37,820 nt of DNA from Rhodobacteraceae bacterium PARR1 (GCA_002256185.1 NKIT01000020.1:1-37820), one strand, 5' to 3'; counted from the stretch's first letter, positions 16,931 to 24,956 are shown. Notes: generated by a model not told the origin, from the letters alone. A program made the numbers and translations.

Positions 16931-17791
16931 ATGGACAACACCGCTTTCACGCTGCACCGGCCGTTGCGGCCTTTGACCCCCGTGGTCTTCTCTTCACCGC
17001 ACAGCGGGCGGGAGTATCCGGTGGATTTCATGCGCGCCAGTCCGTTGGATGCGCTTGCCTTGCGGTCGTCGGAGGATGCCTTTGTCGATGATCTGTTTCT
17101 GCATGCCGTGACCTGTGGGGCACCGCTGATCGCCGCGCGTGCGCCGCGCGCCTACATCGACCTGAACCGCGCGGCGGATGAATTGGACCCCGCCGTGATC
17201 GAAGGGATTGAACGTGCGCCGCACAATCCGCGCGTCACCTCGGGTCTTGGGGTGATTCCGCGCGTCGTGGCAGGCGGGCGCAACATCTATCGCGGAAAGC
17301 TGTCGTTGATCGAGGCTGAGGCCCGGATCACCCGCCTGTGGCACCCCTACCACCGCGCCCTGCGCCAGTTGATGGAGGAAAGCCACAGCCGTTTTGGCCG
17401 CGCCGTGCTGATCGACTGCCATTCCATGCCGCATGAGGCGATCGAGGCGCATGCCCGCCCCGGCCATCCCCGCCCCGATGTGGTGCTGGGCGACCGGTTT
17501 GGTGCAGCGGCAGGCCGTGACGTGGTAGAACGGCTTGAGGCGGCTTTTGCTGCCGCAGGCCTGCGGGTTGTGCGCAATTCCCCCTTTGCCGGGGCCTATA
17601 TCGCGCAAGCCTATGGCCGCCCGTCGCGCGGCTTTCACGTCGTGCAGGTCGAGATTGACCGCGCGCTGTACATGGATGAGGCGCGGGTGGAAAAGCGGGC
17701 CGATTTCGACGCCTTCCGCGCGTTGGTGGCGGGGGTCATCGAAGAGGTCACCGCAGGTTTCGCCGGGGGCGCGGCGCTGGCAGCGGAATGA
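16931..17791 (+). CDS. N-formylglutamate amidohydrolase family protein
   Basis: A 286-residue metal-dependent hydrolase of the N-formylglutamate amidohydrolase (HutG/FGase) family, which removes formate from N-formyl-L-glutamate or related N-acyl amino acids. Visible family motifs are VVFSSPHSGREYP near residue 20, the Arg/Asp motif RAYIDLNRAADELDP, AVLIDCHSMPHEA near 160 (probable metal-binding His and Asp) and HVVQVEIDRALYMDE near 240. I choose the ATG at 16931 because homology-like sequence begins there; the open frame extends upstream toward the tRNA but has no protein character. No hut genes are nearby, so a role in histidine degradation is not shown. Confidence 0.88.
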   Translation: MDNTAFTLHRPLRPLTPVVFSSPHSGREYPVDFMRASPLDALALRSSEDAFVDDLFLHAVTCGAPLIAARAPRAYIDLNRAADELDPAVIEGIERAPHNPRVTSGLGVIPRVVAGGRNIYRGKLSLIEAEARITRLWHPYHRALRQLMEESHSRFGRAVLIDCHSMPHEAIEAHARPGHPRPDVVLGDRFGAAAGRDVVERLEAAFAAAGLRVVRNSPFAGAYIAQAYGRPSRGFHVVQVEIDRALYMDEARVEKRADFDAFRALVAGVIEEVTAGFAGGAALAAE

Positions 17792-17795
17792 CCCG

Positions 17796-19061
17796 TCAGC
17801 GCAGGGCACGGCCCTTGATGATCGCCTCGGCCCCGAACCTTGCGCGGATGCTGTCTGCGGCACGTTCGGCGCGGGCGCGTTTGGCGGCATCGGGGTCCAA
17901 AAGGTCACCGGACCTGTCCGCCTGATCTTCGGTCACAAGGTCTGTGATGCCAACCCCGATCAGGCGGAACGGACCGGGGGTGCCGGAATGGTCATAAAGC
18001 TCTCGCACTGCGCGATAGATACGGTCGGCGATCTGGGTCGCGTCGCCCAAGGCATGGCGGCGGGTGACGGTCTGGAAATCACCCTTTTTCAGCTTTAGGA
18101 CCACGCAGCGCCCTGCCAGTCCCTTGGCCTTTGCACGGTCGCTGACCTGTTCGGACAGCCGCCACAGGTGCCCGTCAAGGATGTCGGCATCCTCTGTATC
18201 GTCGTTGAAGGTGGTTTCCTTTGAGATCGACTTCGGCCGTTCATCCCGGCTGACCCGGCGCAGATCAATCCCGCGCGCCAGATGCCACAGCCGATCCCCC
18301 ATCGACCCGAAGCGTGCGGTCAGGTCTGCGCGGTCCCAACGCAGCAGGTCCGCGATGGTGCGGATGCCCGCCTGTTCCAGCGCGGTCTGGGTGGCGGTGC
18401 CGACCCCCCAGATGATCCTGACCGACCTTGGCCGCAAAAAGGCGTCGGTCTCGGCCCGCCCGATCACGGCAAACCCCTTGGGCTTGTCGAGGTCAGAGGC
18501 GATCTTGGCCAGAAACTTGTTGTGGCTCAGCCCGACCGACCCTGACAGCCCCAGTTCGGTTTCCATCCGCCGCACAAGACGCGCCATCATCACGGCAGGG
18601 GGCGCGCCATGCAGGCGGGCGGTGCCGGTCAGGTCGATGAACGCCTCATCCAATGACAGGGGCTCGATGGCCGGGGTCATCTCCTCCATCATCGCGCGGA
18701 TCTTGCGGCTCTCAGTCACATAGGCGGACATGCGCGGCTTCACCACCACCGCGTCCGGGCACAGCTTCAGCGCCTGAAACATCGGCATGGCCGAGCGCAC
18801 GCCGGATATGCGGGCGATGTAGCAGCAGGTAGAGACCACCCCCCGCGTGCCGCCGCCGACGATCAGCGCCTTGTCGGCCAAGGTGGGATCGTCACGCTTT
18901 TCGACCGATGCGTAGAAGGCATCGCAATCCATATGCGCTATGGACAGATCGAACAGTTCGGGATGCGACAAAAGGCGTGGCGAATGGCATTCTGGGCAGC
19001 GCCGGGGTGCAGGTCCGGGGCCGTCATCAAAGGCCAGACAATCGCGGCAAAGCGTGGGCAT
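17796..19061 (-). CDS. dinB: DNA polymerase IV (Y-family) with N-terminal zinc-finger-like extension
   Basis: A translesion polymerase of 421 residues. The catalytic carboxylates are in HMDCDAFYASVE (D45, D47) and SLDEAF (D138, E139). The palm and fingers run from about 38 to 210, the thumb with helix-hairpin-helix GVGTATQTALEQAGI near 225-275, and the little finger domain from about 285 to 390. The first 30 residues hold C5-x2-C8 and C22-x2-C25, a four-cysteine zinc-ribbon-like extension absent from E. coli DinB but seen in alphaproteobacterial relatives. No imuA or dnaE2 is present, and I see no clear LexA site upstream. It converges on the amidohydrolase with 4 bases between stops. Confidence 0.93.
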   Translation of the reverse strand: MPTLCRDCLAFDDGPGPAPRRCPECHSPRLLSHPELFDLSIAHMDCDAFYASVEKRDDPTLADKALIVGGGTRGVVSTCCYIARISGVRSAMPMFQALKLCPDAVVVKPRMSAYVTESRKIRAMMEEMTPAIEPLSLDEAFIDLTGTARLHGAPPAVMMARLVRRMETELGLSGSVGLSHNKFLAKIASDLDKPKGFAVIGRAETDAFLRPRSVRIIWGVGTATQTALEQAGIRTIADLLRWDRADLTARFGSMGDRLWHLARGIDLRRVSRDERPKSISKETTFNDDTEDADILDGHLWRLSEQVSDRAKAKGLAGRCVVLKLKKGDFQTVTRRHALGDATQIADRIYRAVRELYDHSGTPGPFRLIGVGITDLVTEDQADRSGDLLDPDAAKRARAERAADSIRARFGAEAIIKGRALR

Positions 19062-19192
19062 GGGGCCAGTCTAGCATGGCCGGATGGGGGGCAGGAAGTG
19101 GTGTCGCCCCGCCAGACTTTGCCCAAGCCGCGACCGTTGCGCCTTGGGCGTGAAACCCCTATGACGCGCCAGACCCAAAGCCAGAGGCCCCC

Positions 19193-19882
19193 ATGTCCGA
19201 TGACCGCCTGATCGTCGCCCTCGACGTGCCGAATGTGGTGCAGGGGCTGCAACTCGCCGACCGCATCGGTGACGCGGCCAGCTTTTACAAGATCGGCCTT
19301 GGCATGCTGACGGGCGGCGGTCTCGCGCTGGCGAATGAGCTGAAGCAGGAACGCGGCAAGCGCATCTTTCTGGACATGAAATTCTTTGACATCGGCGCCA
19401 CGGTTGAGGCTGCGGTGCGCGGCATCGCGCAATATGACCTCGACTTTCTGACCGTGCATGGCGACCCGCAGGTGGTGCGCGCCGCGCAGGAAGGGAAACG
19501 CGGGACCGACCTGAAAATCCTTGCGGTCACCATCCTGACCTCACTCGACCGCGCGGACCTTGACGCCAACCTGATCAAGGCCGGGGATATCCACGACATC
19601 ACCCTGGAACGCGCCGCCCGTGCGCTGGCCGCAGGGGCCGACGGCGTGATCGCCAGCCCGCAAGAGGCCGCGATGATCCGCGCCCTGCCCGAGGCTGTGG
19701 GAAAGTTGATCGTCACCCCCGGTGTGCGCCCTGCCGGTGCCGCTGCCGGAGACCAAAAACGCACCGCCACCCCGCATCAGGCCATCAGCGACGGTGCCGA
19801 CCATATCGTCGTTGGCCGCCCGATCTGGCAGGCGAAAGACCCCGCAGCAGCGGCACGGGCGGTGATTGCGGAACTGCCCTGA
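19193..19882 (+). CDS. pyrF: Orotidine 5'-phosphate decarboxylase
   Basis: The last step of UMP synthesis, decarboxylation of OMP. The 229-residue TIM barrel shows all catalytic residues with the correct spacing: D11 and K33 in LIVALDVPN and FYKIGL, then D61-x-K63-x-x-D66 in FLDMKFFDIG. The phosphate-binding end contains VTPGVRPAGAAAGDQKR and the conserved Gly-Arg in HIVVGRPIW. ATG start; it is transcribed away from dinB and ends at a strong terminator. Confidence 0.97.
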   Translation: MSDDRLIVALDVPNVVQGLQLADRIGDAASFYKIGLGMLTGGGLALANELKQERGKRIFLDMKFFDIGATVEAAVRGIAQYDLDFLTVHGDPQVVRAAQEGKRGTDLKILAVTILTSLDRADLDANLIKAGDIHDITLERAARALAAGADGVIASPQEAAMIRALPEAVGKLIVTPGVRPAGAAAGDQKRTATPHQAISDGADHIVVGRPIWQAKDPAAAARAVIAELP

Positions 19883-19903
19883 ACCCCGGACGCACGAAAC
19901 GAC

Positions 19904-19931
19904 AAAGGCCGCCCGTTTCGGGCGGCCTTTT
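19904..19931. terminator. Bidirectional terminator between pyrF and the saccharopine dehydrogenase gene
   Basis: AAAGGCCGCCCG (19904-19915) pairs perfectly with CGGGCGGCCTTT (19919-19930) around a 3-base loop, with a following T on the right and an A-rich start on the left, suiting both converging genes. Confidence 0.88.
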
Positions 19932-19949
19932 CGATTGATTGCACTGCGT

Positions 19950-21089
19950 TCAAACGTGTTGAACGCGCTTCAGATATTGCGCCAGTTTGCCGACCTCAGC
20001 CATCCATTTGGCCAATAGTGCCGGGTCATGCGGTGCAGCGTGGACGCCTGCGCCGATTTCTTTTGTCAGCACCGACTCCACCGCCAGCGACACGGGGACC
20101 GACACCAGACGCGCCATCGCGGTGCCGCGCTCATCGCCCCAGGCGTCCATCGCCCATTCTTCGTGCCAGACGGTCTTGCCGTCCCGCTCGGCCTTCAGGG
20201 ACACGAACAGCACCACGCGGTCAGGCTCGCCTTCGTCATAGGAATTTTCGGCCCAGAACTTTGCTGCCATTTCGGCCAGACGGGCATCGCCTGCGGGGCC
20301 TTCCAGCGTCTCAATCTCGCGGAACACCGGGGTCCAAGCCTCGGCCCAGCCGTTCAGGCGGATGGTGCCACGGACGAAGTTCTTGACCTTCCACGCGGGA
20401 TCGAAATGGTAGTCAGCCATGAAGGGATAGCTGTCGCGGTTGGGGTATACCTCAAAGCTTTCCGCCTCAGGCAGCGACGCATCGTAAGAGGTGATCGCAT
20501 CCCACGGCCGCGCGACCTTGAACTCCTGGAAATCCTTCAGTGACCGCGACGGCGAACGCAGCGCCTTCAGCACACCCAGCGGCGACCATGAGAATTTGTA
20601 GCGGAACGGATTGGCAATCTTCGGCACACCGCCGCAGTAAGAGGTGAATGACAGCACGTTTTCCGCATCAAAGGCGTCGGATGCCCGATAGCGCGCCACC
20701 AGATCATGCGCCATCAGGTGGTCAATGCCGGGGTCCAGCCCAACCTCGTTGACCGAAGCCAACGCCTGCGCCTTGAACGCCGCGTCGAGTGCGCGCATTT
20801 CCGGCGCGATATAGCTGGAGGAGACGAAGTTCGCCCCCTTGTCCAAGCAGACCTTGGCGATGCCGACATGCTGATCCGCAGGCAGCATGGAAATCGCCAC
20901 ATCGCCGGGCTGCAAGGCCGCCGCCAGCGCGGTCAGATCATAGGCGCGGATGTCGGTGGTCAGATCGCCCACAGCCTCACGCGCTTTGTCGACCGTGCGG
21001 TTCCACACCACCACTTTGTGACCCGCGCCGATCAGCCGCCGCAGACCCGGCACCGATGACAACCCCGTGCCGCACCAATGAATCGTCAT
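19950..21089 (-). CDS. Saccharopine dehydrogenase (glutamate-forming type)
   Basis: A 379-residue NAD(P)-dependent enzyme of the saccharopine dehydrogenase/reductase family, which cleaves saccharopine to glutamate and 2-aminoadipate semialdehyde. The N-terminal Rossmann segment has MTIHWCGTGLSSVPGLRRL with an acidic/basic strand end VVVWNRT. Family motifs include FVSSSYIAPEMRALD, NEVGLDPGIDHLMAHD and FTSYCGGVPKIANPFRYKFSWSP, which line the saccharopine site. I choose the ATG at 21089 because GGGGAGAGAG lies just upstream; an upstream start at 21137 would overlap the neighbouring gene. It is 22 bases downstream of the lysine-ketoglutarate reductase-like gene, the contiguous LKR/SDH arrangement described in marine Rhodobacterales. 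Confidence 0.88.
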   Translation of the reverse strand: MTIHWCGTGLSSVPGLRRLIGAGHKVVVWNRTVDKAREAVGDLTTDIRAYDLTALAAALQPGDVAISMLPADQHVGIAKVCLDKGANFVSSSYIAPEMRALDAAFKAQALASVNEVGLDPGIDHLMAHDLVARYRASDAFDAENVLSFTSYCGGVPKIANPFRYKFSWSPLGVLKALRSPSRSLKDFQEFKVARPWDAITSYDASLPEAESFEVYPNRDSYPFMADYHFDPAWKVKNFVRGTIRLNGWAEAWTPVFREIETLEGPAGDARLAEMAAKFWAENSYDEGEPDRVVLFVSLKAERDGKTVWHEEWAMDAWGDERGTAMARLVSVPVSLAVESVLTKEIGAGVHAAPHDPALLAKWMAEVGKLAQYLKRVQHV

Positions 21090-21111
21090 GTCTCTCTCCC
21101 CGTTGTCGTGA

Positions 21112-22161
21112 TCAGACGGCAGCAACGTGCCGGTCATAGTCCGTCTTGGCCCGTCCCCAGACGCCCGCGGTCAGGTCGGTCAGCGTGAGCAGGCTGGGCA
21201 GCAGTTGCGCCGCGTAATCCTGACTGCTTTCGACCGGCAAAAGTGAGGGCAGGTTGTCGATGGCCGTCACATCCAAGGGCGGCGCGTCATGGACCCGCAG
21301 CGCAGGTGCGTCCCAATCGGTCGCGCGGTCATAGACCTTGATGGGTGAAAAATCCGAGGTCGGATCGCAGGCGATATCCCCGATCACGGTCAGCGCCCGC
21401 GCATCGGTCTTGGCCGACGCCGGAACGAACACCGGGCATCCCGGACGCGCAAGGATGCAGTTCAGGAAAATCTCATGCTGGAGCACCTCAGGGAACGGCC
21501 CGCCTGATGCCGTTTCGGCCATGTCCCATTTGGTGACGGCCACATCCATCTGGGCACACAGGTCCGCAGCCCCCGTGCCAACCCGACCCAAGGCACCGAT
21601 CACGATGGCGCGGGGGCGGGTCATCCCGTCAAGCTCGGCGTTCAAATCGGCAATCAAGGCCGCCTTGCCCGGATATTTCGCCACAGGCCCGGCAATCCCG
21701 CCCCGCTGTTGCGCGGCCCAGCATTTCAACGCCACCGCCGCCCCGGCAAATCCGGCCCAATAGCCAAAGGCCGCAACACGGCGGCCATCTTCGTTCACCA
21801 GATATTCCAGGTCGAACAGCGTGCCGCCGCCGACCTTGAACCGCTTGAGCAATTCCCGCCCCGCAGGCTGGCCCTTGTAGGCATGGCCGAACATGATGTG
21901 GCGATGGGTCAGGGGGGTGCCATCCTCGGGCAGTTCCTTCAGCCCAAAGATGATCGCGTCCGATGGTGCCTGCGGCCACAGGTTTTCCGCCGCAATCTCA
22001 CACCCCGCCGCGCGATAGCCGTCAATCGTGATGGCCCGGACCGAGGAGTCCTCGACCGTGACGCGCAGCCCCGCCTTGACCAGCGCCGCAGCACCTTCGG
22101 GCGTCAGGCCCACGCGTTCTTCGTTCGGGCGCTGTTCGGCCCGGACCCACAGATGTGTCAT
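21112..22161 (-). CDS. Saccharopine dehydrogenase (L-lysine-forming type), probable lysine-ketoglutarate reductase
   Basis: A 349-residue protein of the AlaDH/PNT-fold LYS1 family, interconverting lysine plus 2-oxoglutarate with saccharopine. The N-terminal part begins HLWVRAEQRPNEERVGLTPE, and the catalytic pair of the yeast enzyme is matched by K75 in FGLKELP and H93 in FGHAYKGQ. The nucleotide-binding glycines are in VIGALGRVGTGAADL near 190-205. Next to the glutamate-forming enzyme it most likely works in the catabolic direction. It overlaps the WGR gene by 4 bases. I see no regulator nearby. Confidence 0.88.
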   Translation of the reverse strand: MTHLWVRAEQRPNEERVGLTPEGAAALVKAGLRVTVEDSSVRAITIDGYRAAGCEIAAENLWPQAPSDAIIFGLKELPEDGTPLTHRHIMFGHAYKGQPAGRELLKRFKVGGGTLFDLEYLVNEDGRRVAAFGYWAGFAGAAVALKCWAAQQRGGIAGPVAKYPGKAALIADLNAELDGMTRPRAIVIGALGRVGTGAADLCAQMDVAVTKWDMAETASGGPFPEVLQHEIFLNCILARPGCPVFVPASAKTDARALTVIGDIACDPTSDFSPIKVYDRATDWDAPALRVHDAPPLDVTAIDNLPSLLPVESSQDYAAQLLPSLLTLTDLTAGVWGRAKTDYDRHVAAV

Positions 22162-22382
22162 GCTTCCCTCAAATCCGCATATCCGCGCCGATGCGCCTGT
22201 TTCATCCAGCGTTCAGCGGCCTTGCAGGCCTCGCGCAGGTTGGAAAACCAGACCAAGGCCCGTTGTCCCGCACGCCCGCGCAGACCCCATTCACGCAGCA
22301 CGGTGTATTCCCCGAACAGGTTGTAACTCACCTCGACCCGGTAGAACCGGGCACCATCCCTGATCAGCAGATAATCCAGCAA
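22158..22382 (-). CDS. Small WGR-domain protein
   Basis: A stand-alone WGR domain, a fold found in PARPs and in bacterial proteins and thought to bind nucleic acid ends. The motif set is RFYRVEVSYNLFGEYTVLRE-W-G-LRGRAGQ with the Gly-x-Gly after the W-G, then a helix (SNLREACKAAERWMKQ) and HRRGYADL at the end. The third motif residue is Leu rather than Arg (WGL). No ATG is available; I choose a TTG at 22382 because AAGGA lies 8 bases upstream (74 residues). A TTG at 22409 (83 residues) is the alternative. The stop overlaps the LYS1-type gene start by 4 bases, so they are coupled although their functions look unrelated. Confidence 0.75.
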   Translation of the reverse strand: MLDYLLIRDGARFYRVEVSYNLFGEYTVLREWGLRGRAGQRALVWFSNLREACKAAERWMKQAHRRGYADLREA

Positions 22383-22443
22383 GGCCGCGTTCCTTGATCG
22401 CCCGGTCAATCCTTAACGGCAACGCGGCGCAGGGGAAAGGGCG

Positions 22444-23232
22444 TCACAGGTCAAAGCTCGCAAAGACCGGAACGTGGTCAGACGGCTGTTCCCATCCCCG
22501 GCAGGGGCGCAGGATGCGGCTGCCATGCGCGGCAGTTGCAATATCGGGCGTGGCCCAGATGTGATCCAGCCGCCGCCCCTTGTCCGCCGCATCCCAATCT
22601 GCCGCGCGGTAAGACCACCACGAATACAAAAGGCCCGACGGAATATCCTGCCGCGTGATGTCGACCCAAGCGCCCGAATCCTGTGTCTGGGCAAGGTGTT
22701 CCACCTCGATCGGGGTATGGCTGACGATCTTCAAAAGCGCCTTGTGCGACCAGACGTCATCTTCGCGCGGGGCGATGTTCAGATCGCCGACGAGGATACT
22801 TTTCACAGGCTTTTCCGCAAAGAAATGGTCGCGCATATGGGTCAGGAAATCCAGTTTCTGGCCGAATTTCTCATTCTCTGCACGATCCGGGATATCGCCG
22901 CCCGCAGGGACATAGCAGTTGTGCACCACCACCCCGTTCGGCAATCGCGCCGCCACATGCCGGGCATGGCCCAGCGTGGCGAAATCCATGGACCCGGCAT
23001 CCTCCAACGGCAGCTTGGACAGGATTGCCACGCCATTATAGCCCTTTTGCCCCCGCGCCACCATGTGGGTGTAGCCAAGGCTTTGGAACAGTTCGACCGG
23101 GATCTTTTCCACCGGGCTTTTGCATTCCTGCAGGCACAGCACATCCGGCCCTTCATCCGCCATCAGTCGGGCCACCAACCCTTCGCGCAGGCGGACAGAG
23201 TTGATGTTCCATGTGGCAAGGGTGAATGGCAT
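22444..23232 (-). CDS. xthA: Exodeoxyribonuclease III (AP endonuclease)
   Basis: A 262-residue member of the exonuclease III/APE1 family that cleaves at abasic sites in base excision repair. The start is the ATG at 23232, where family sequence begins (MPFTLATWNINSVRLREG). Catalytic motifs are CLQECKSP (metal-binding Glu at about 35), YNGVAILSK, the GDLNIAP site near 150, and the C-terminal RLDHIWAT and SDHVPVFASFDL with the catalytic Asp-His. Length is normal. It stands alone on the minus strand, 61 bases upstream of the WGR gene. Confidence 0.95.
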   Translation of the reverse strand: MPFTLATWNINSVRLREGLVARLMADEGPDVLCLQECKSPVEKIPVELFQSLGYTHMVARGQKGYNGVAILSKLPLEDAGSMDFATLGHARHVAARLPNGVVVHNCYVPAGGDIPDRAENEKFGQKLDFLTHMRDHFFAEKPVKSILVGDLNIAPREDDVWSHKALLKIVSHTPIEVEHLAQTQDSGAWVDITRQDIPSGLLYSWWSYRAADWDAADKGRRLDHIWATPDIATAAHGSRILRPCRGWEQPSDHVPVFASFDL

Positions 23233-23299
23233 GTTTCCGGCTCCGCTGGCTTGGGCGCAAACCCTAAGCGCGGCGGGGCCGGACCTCAAGCCGTGGGGA

Positions 23300-23614
23300 T
23301 CAGTCTGACAGGGTGAACGACGTCATCGCGCAAAGGTCGGCGGACCCCGTCACTTCGTTTCCGTTGTCGGCAACGAAACGCATGTCGAATTCACACACGC
23401 TCATCCCGCCGGGGACGGTGATCAGCCCGCTTTCGCCGGGGGCCAAGACCGTGCCCGCCATGATGTCATTGCCCCATTCGTCCACCGACACCGGCGAGAC
23501 GAACAGATTGGCAAGCGTGATCGAGCTTTCGTTGATCAGTTCGAACTGCAAATCCTGCGCAAGGGCAGGCACCGCCGACAGTGAGAGGGCAAGGGCGGCA
23601 AAGGCAAGGCGCAT
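23300..23614 (-). CDS. Small secreted protein of unknown function
   Basis: A 104-residue protein with a textbook signal peptide (MRLAFAALALSLSAVPALAQ), leaving about 84 residues in the periplasm. The mature part is beta-rich, with FELINESSITLANLFVSPVS, DEWGNDIMAGTVLAPGES and two cysteines (C74, C95) that may form a disulfide. Short exported proteins of this shape, with the same Asn-x-Ser, Leu-x-x-Ser-Pro and Trp-Gly-x-Asp pattern, are common in Rhodobacterales, but I know no function for them. The ATG at 23614 is preferred because the upstream open frame runs into non-coding sequence. The sRNA locus lies just upstream. Confidence 0.75.
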   Translation of the reverse strand: MRLAFAALALSLSAVPALAQDLQFELINESSITLANLFVSPVSVDEWGNDIMAGTVLAPGESGLITVPGGMSVCEFDMRFVADNGNEVTGSADLCAMTSFTLSD

Positions 23615-23718
23615 CGGATACTCCGCGTCGCAAAGTCGCCTTTCAGGACGGGGGACGACTCGGGCCCCGTGGTGTATAGATAAGATGCCTCGGGCACATT
23701 CCAAAGGGGTGTGCAAAG

Positions 23719-23795
23719 AAAAAGGCCCGGCCAAGGGGGCAATGCCAACAAGGCCGGGCGTTCAGTCCAGTCAGGGAGGTGCATTGATCCTGCAA
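23719..23795 (-). ncRNA. Putative sRNA 2 (CCUCCC type) with Rho-independent terminator
   Basis: On the minus strand, CCTCCCTGACTGGACTGAA is followed by an 8-pair GCCCGGCC/GGCCGGGC stem (23752-23759 with 23725-23732), a 19-base loop that can fold an inner GGC-ATT-GCC hairpin, and CTTTTTC. CCUCCC is complementary to a Shine-Dalgarno sequence. The segment shares CCTCCCTG and TGGACT, in the same order, with the element at 23844-23931. The layout resembles the CcsR/cuckoo RNA family of alphaproteobacteria. The 5' end is not known; the coordinate given is a minimum guess. Confidence 0.55.
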
Positions 23796-23814
23796 GGACC
23801 GCGCCACGGCGTCC

Positions 23815-23828
23815 TTGATGCAAATCAA
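23815..23828. promoter_or_regulatory. Perfect FNR/FnrL-type box between the two putative sRNAs
   Basis: TTGATGCAAATCAA is a perfect match to TTGAT-N4-ATCAA, the FNR/FnrL binding consensus for oxygen control. It lies 15 bases past the end of the upstream sRNA terminator and about 35 bases before the CCTCCC of the downstream one, a spacing compatible with activation of sRNA 2 on the minus strand. The -10 sequence that would go with it is weak. Confidence 0.55.
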
Positions 23829-23843
23829 TATCTGCCGGGCATG

Positions 23844-23931
23844 AAAAAAAGGCCGGGCACAAGGCCCGGCCAAGTCCAACAGGGAGGATGCCGCGTCATA
23901 ACCCCGACACGACAAGGGGAACTTGGAAAAC
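23844..23931 (-). ncRNA. Putative sRNA 1 (CCUCCC type) with Rho-independent terminator
   Basis: On the minus strand CATCCTCCCTGTTGGACTTG leads directly into a perfect GGCCGGGC/GCCCGGCC stem (23864-23871 with 23851-23858), a 5-base loop and T7 (23844-23850). Upstream, CCAAGT (23921-23926) can pair with ACTTGG (23870-23875), enclosing a CCCC/GGGG hairpin and leaving the CCUCCC single-stranded, a design expected for an anti-Shine-Dalgarno RNA. It follows the response regulator stop by about 160 bases. The 5' end is uncertain; it could instead be a processed 3' UTR. Confidence 0.6.
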
Positions 23932-24088
23932 TGGTGGCCACACGTCGTCAATCTGGCACGTATTGGTGGATAATCCGTAAATCCGCCAACAATGTGACCG
24001 TGGGTTGTATAACGACCAGACGCGAGCCTTTGTTTAGTGGATTTTTGCGGGCGTGACTTCGTGGCAACAAATCCCGCCCGCGCAACCC

Positions 24089-24775
24089 TCAGGCGACCAG
24101 TCGATAACCGCCGCTTTCGGTGACCAACAACCGCGCGTTGGACGGATCGGGCTCGATCTTCTGACGCAGGCGGTAGATGTGGGTTTCCAGCGTATGCGTC
24201 GTGACCCCAGCGTTATACCCCCACACCTCGTGTAGGAGGATGTCACGTGCCACAACGCCTTGTTGCGCGCGGTACAGGAACTTCAGGATGTTCGTCTCTT
24301 TTTCAGTCAGACGGATCTTCTTTTCCTTTTCGTCCACCAGCATCTTTTGCGCAGGCTTGAACGTGTAGGGGCCAAGCTGGAATACCGCGTCTTCGGATTG
24401 TTCATGCTGGCGCAACTGCGCGCGGATGCGGGCCAGCAGCACAGGGAACTTGAAGGGCTTGGTCACATAATCATTGGCCCCGGCATCAAGGCCAAGGATG
24501 GTGTCCGCATCCGAATCATGCCCCGTCAGCATCAGAACCGGGCATTTCACGCCCTGTTTGCGCATCCGGCGGCACAGCTCACGCCCATCGGTATCGGGCA
24601 GGCCGACATCAAGAATAACCAGATCGTAGTGACCCAGCTTGGCCTTCTCCATGCCTTCGGCACCGGTGCGTGCCTCGAACACATCGAAATCCTCGGTCAT
24701 CACCAACTGCTCGCTCAACGCTTCGCGCAGGTCATCGTCATCATCGACAAGCAGGATTTTCCGTAGCGTGGCCAT
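24089..24775 (-). CDS. OmpR-family response regulator
   Basis: A 228-residue two-component regulator with a receiver domain (1-120) and a winged-helix DNA-binding domain (about 130-228). The acidic cluster is D11-D15, the phosphoacceptor is D56 (VILDVGLPD), the switch Thr is T84 and the conserved Lys is K106 in TKPF. The effector domain shows LTEKETNILKFLYRAQ, LLHEVWGYNAGVTTHTLETH and YRLRQKIE. GGAGGG lies 6 bases before the ATG at 24775. It is an orphan, with no kinase beside it. It is not CtrA by its N-terminus. It may be the CenR-type envelope regulator of alphaproteobacteria, but I cannot confirm that. Confidence 0.9.
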   Translation of the reverse strand: MATLRKILLVDDDDDLREALSEQLVMTEDFDVFEARTGAEGMEKAKLGHYDLVILDVGLPDTDGRELCRRMRKQGVKCPVLMLTGHDSDADTILGLDAGANDYVTKPFKFPVLLARIRAQLRQHEQSEDAVFQLGPYTFKPAQKMLVDEKEKKIRLTEKETNILKFLYRAQQGVVARDILLHEVWGYNAGVTTHTLETHIYRLRQKIEPDPSNARLLVTESGGYRLVA

Positions 24776-24956
24776 GCGAACCCTCCGACAGCGACACATC
24801 CCGGACAACCAACGCCGGGCTTGCGATGACAGATGCGCCCGCCTCACCTTTGCGACAAGCGGGGCGAAACATCTCTCACGCTTAGTTGTCGCTGGACCGG
24901 GAATTGTTTCATTTTCCGTCGCATCAGCCTAAGTGATGCGGGCAGGAGACCCCGAC

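Noticed and set aside
23882-23992. A short plus-strand open frame after GGGAGGATG in the sRNA region
   Set aside because: It would encode about 30 unremarkable residues, and the GGGAGG is better explained as the complement of the sRNA CCUCCC, since both T tracts point to the minus strand.
24034-24088. Terminator right after the response regulator gene
   Set aside because: A GCGGGCG/CGCCCGC stem exists but has a 22-base loop and is followed by A residues, not T, on the transcribed strand.
24776-24956. Possible FMN riboswitch in front of ribA
   Set aside because: The leader is too short and lacks the conserved RFN stems; only a 6-pair hairpin is seen.
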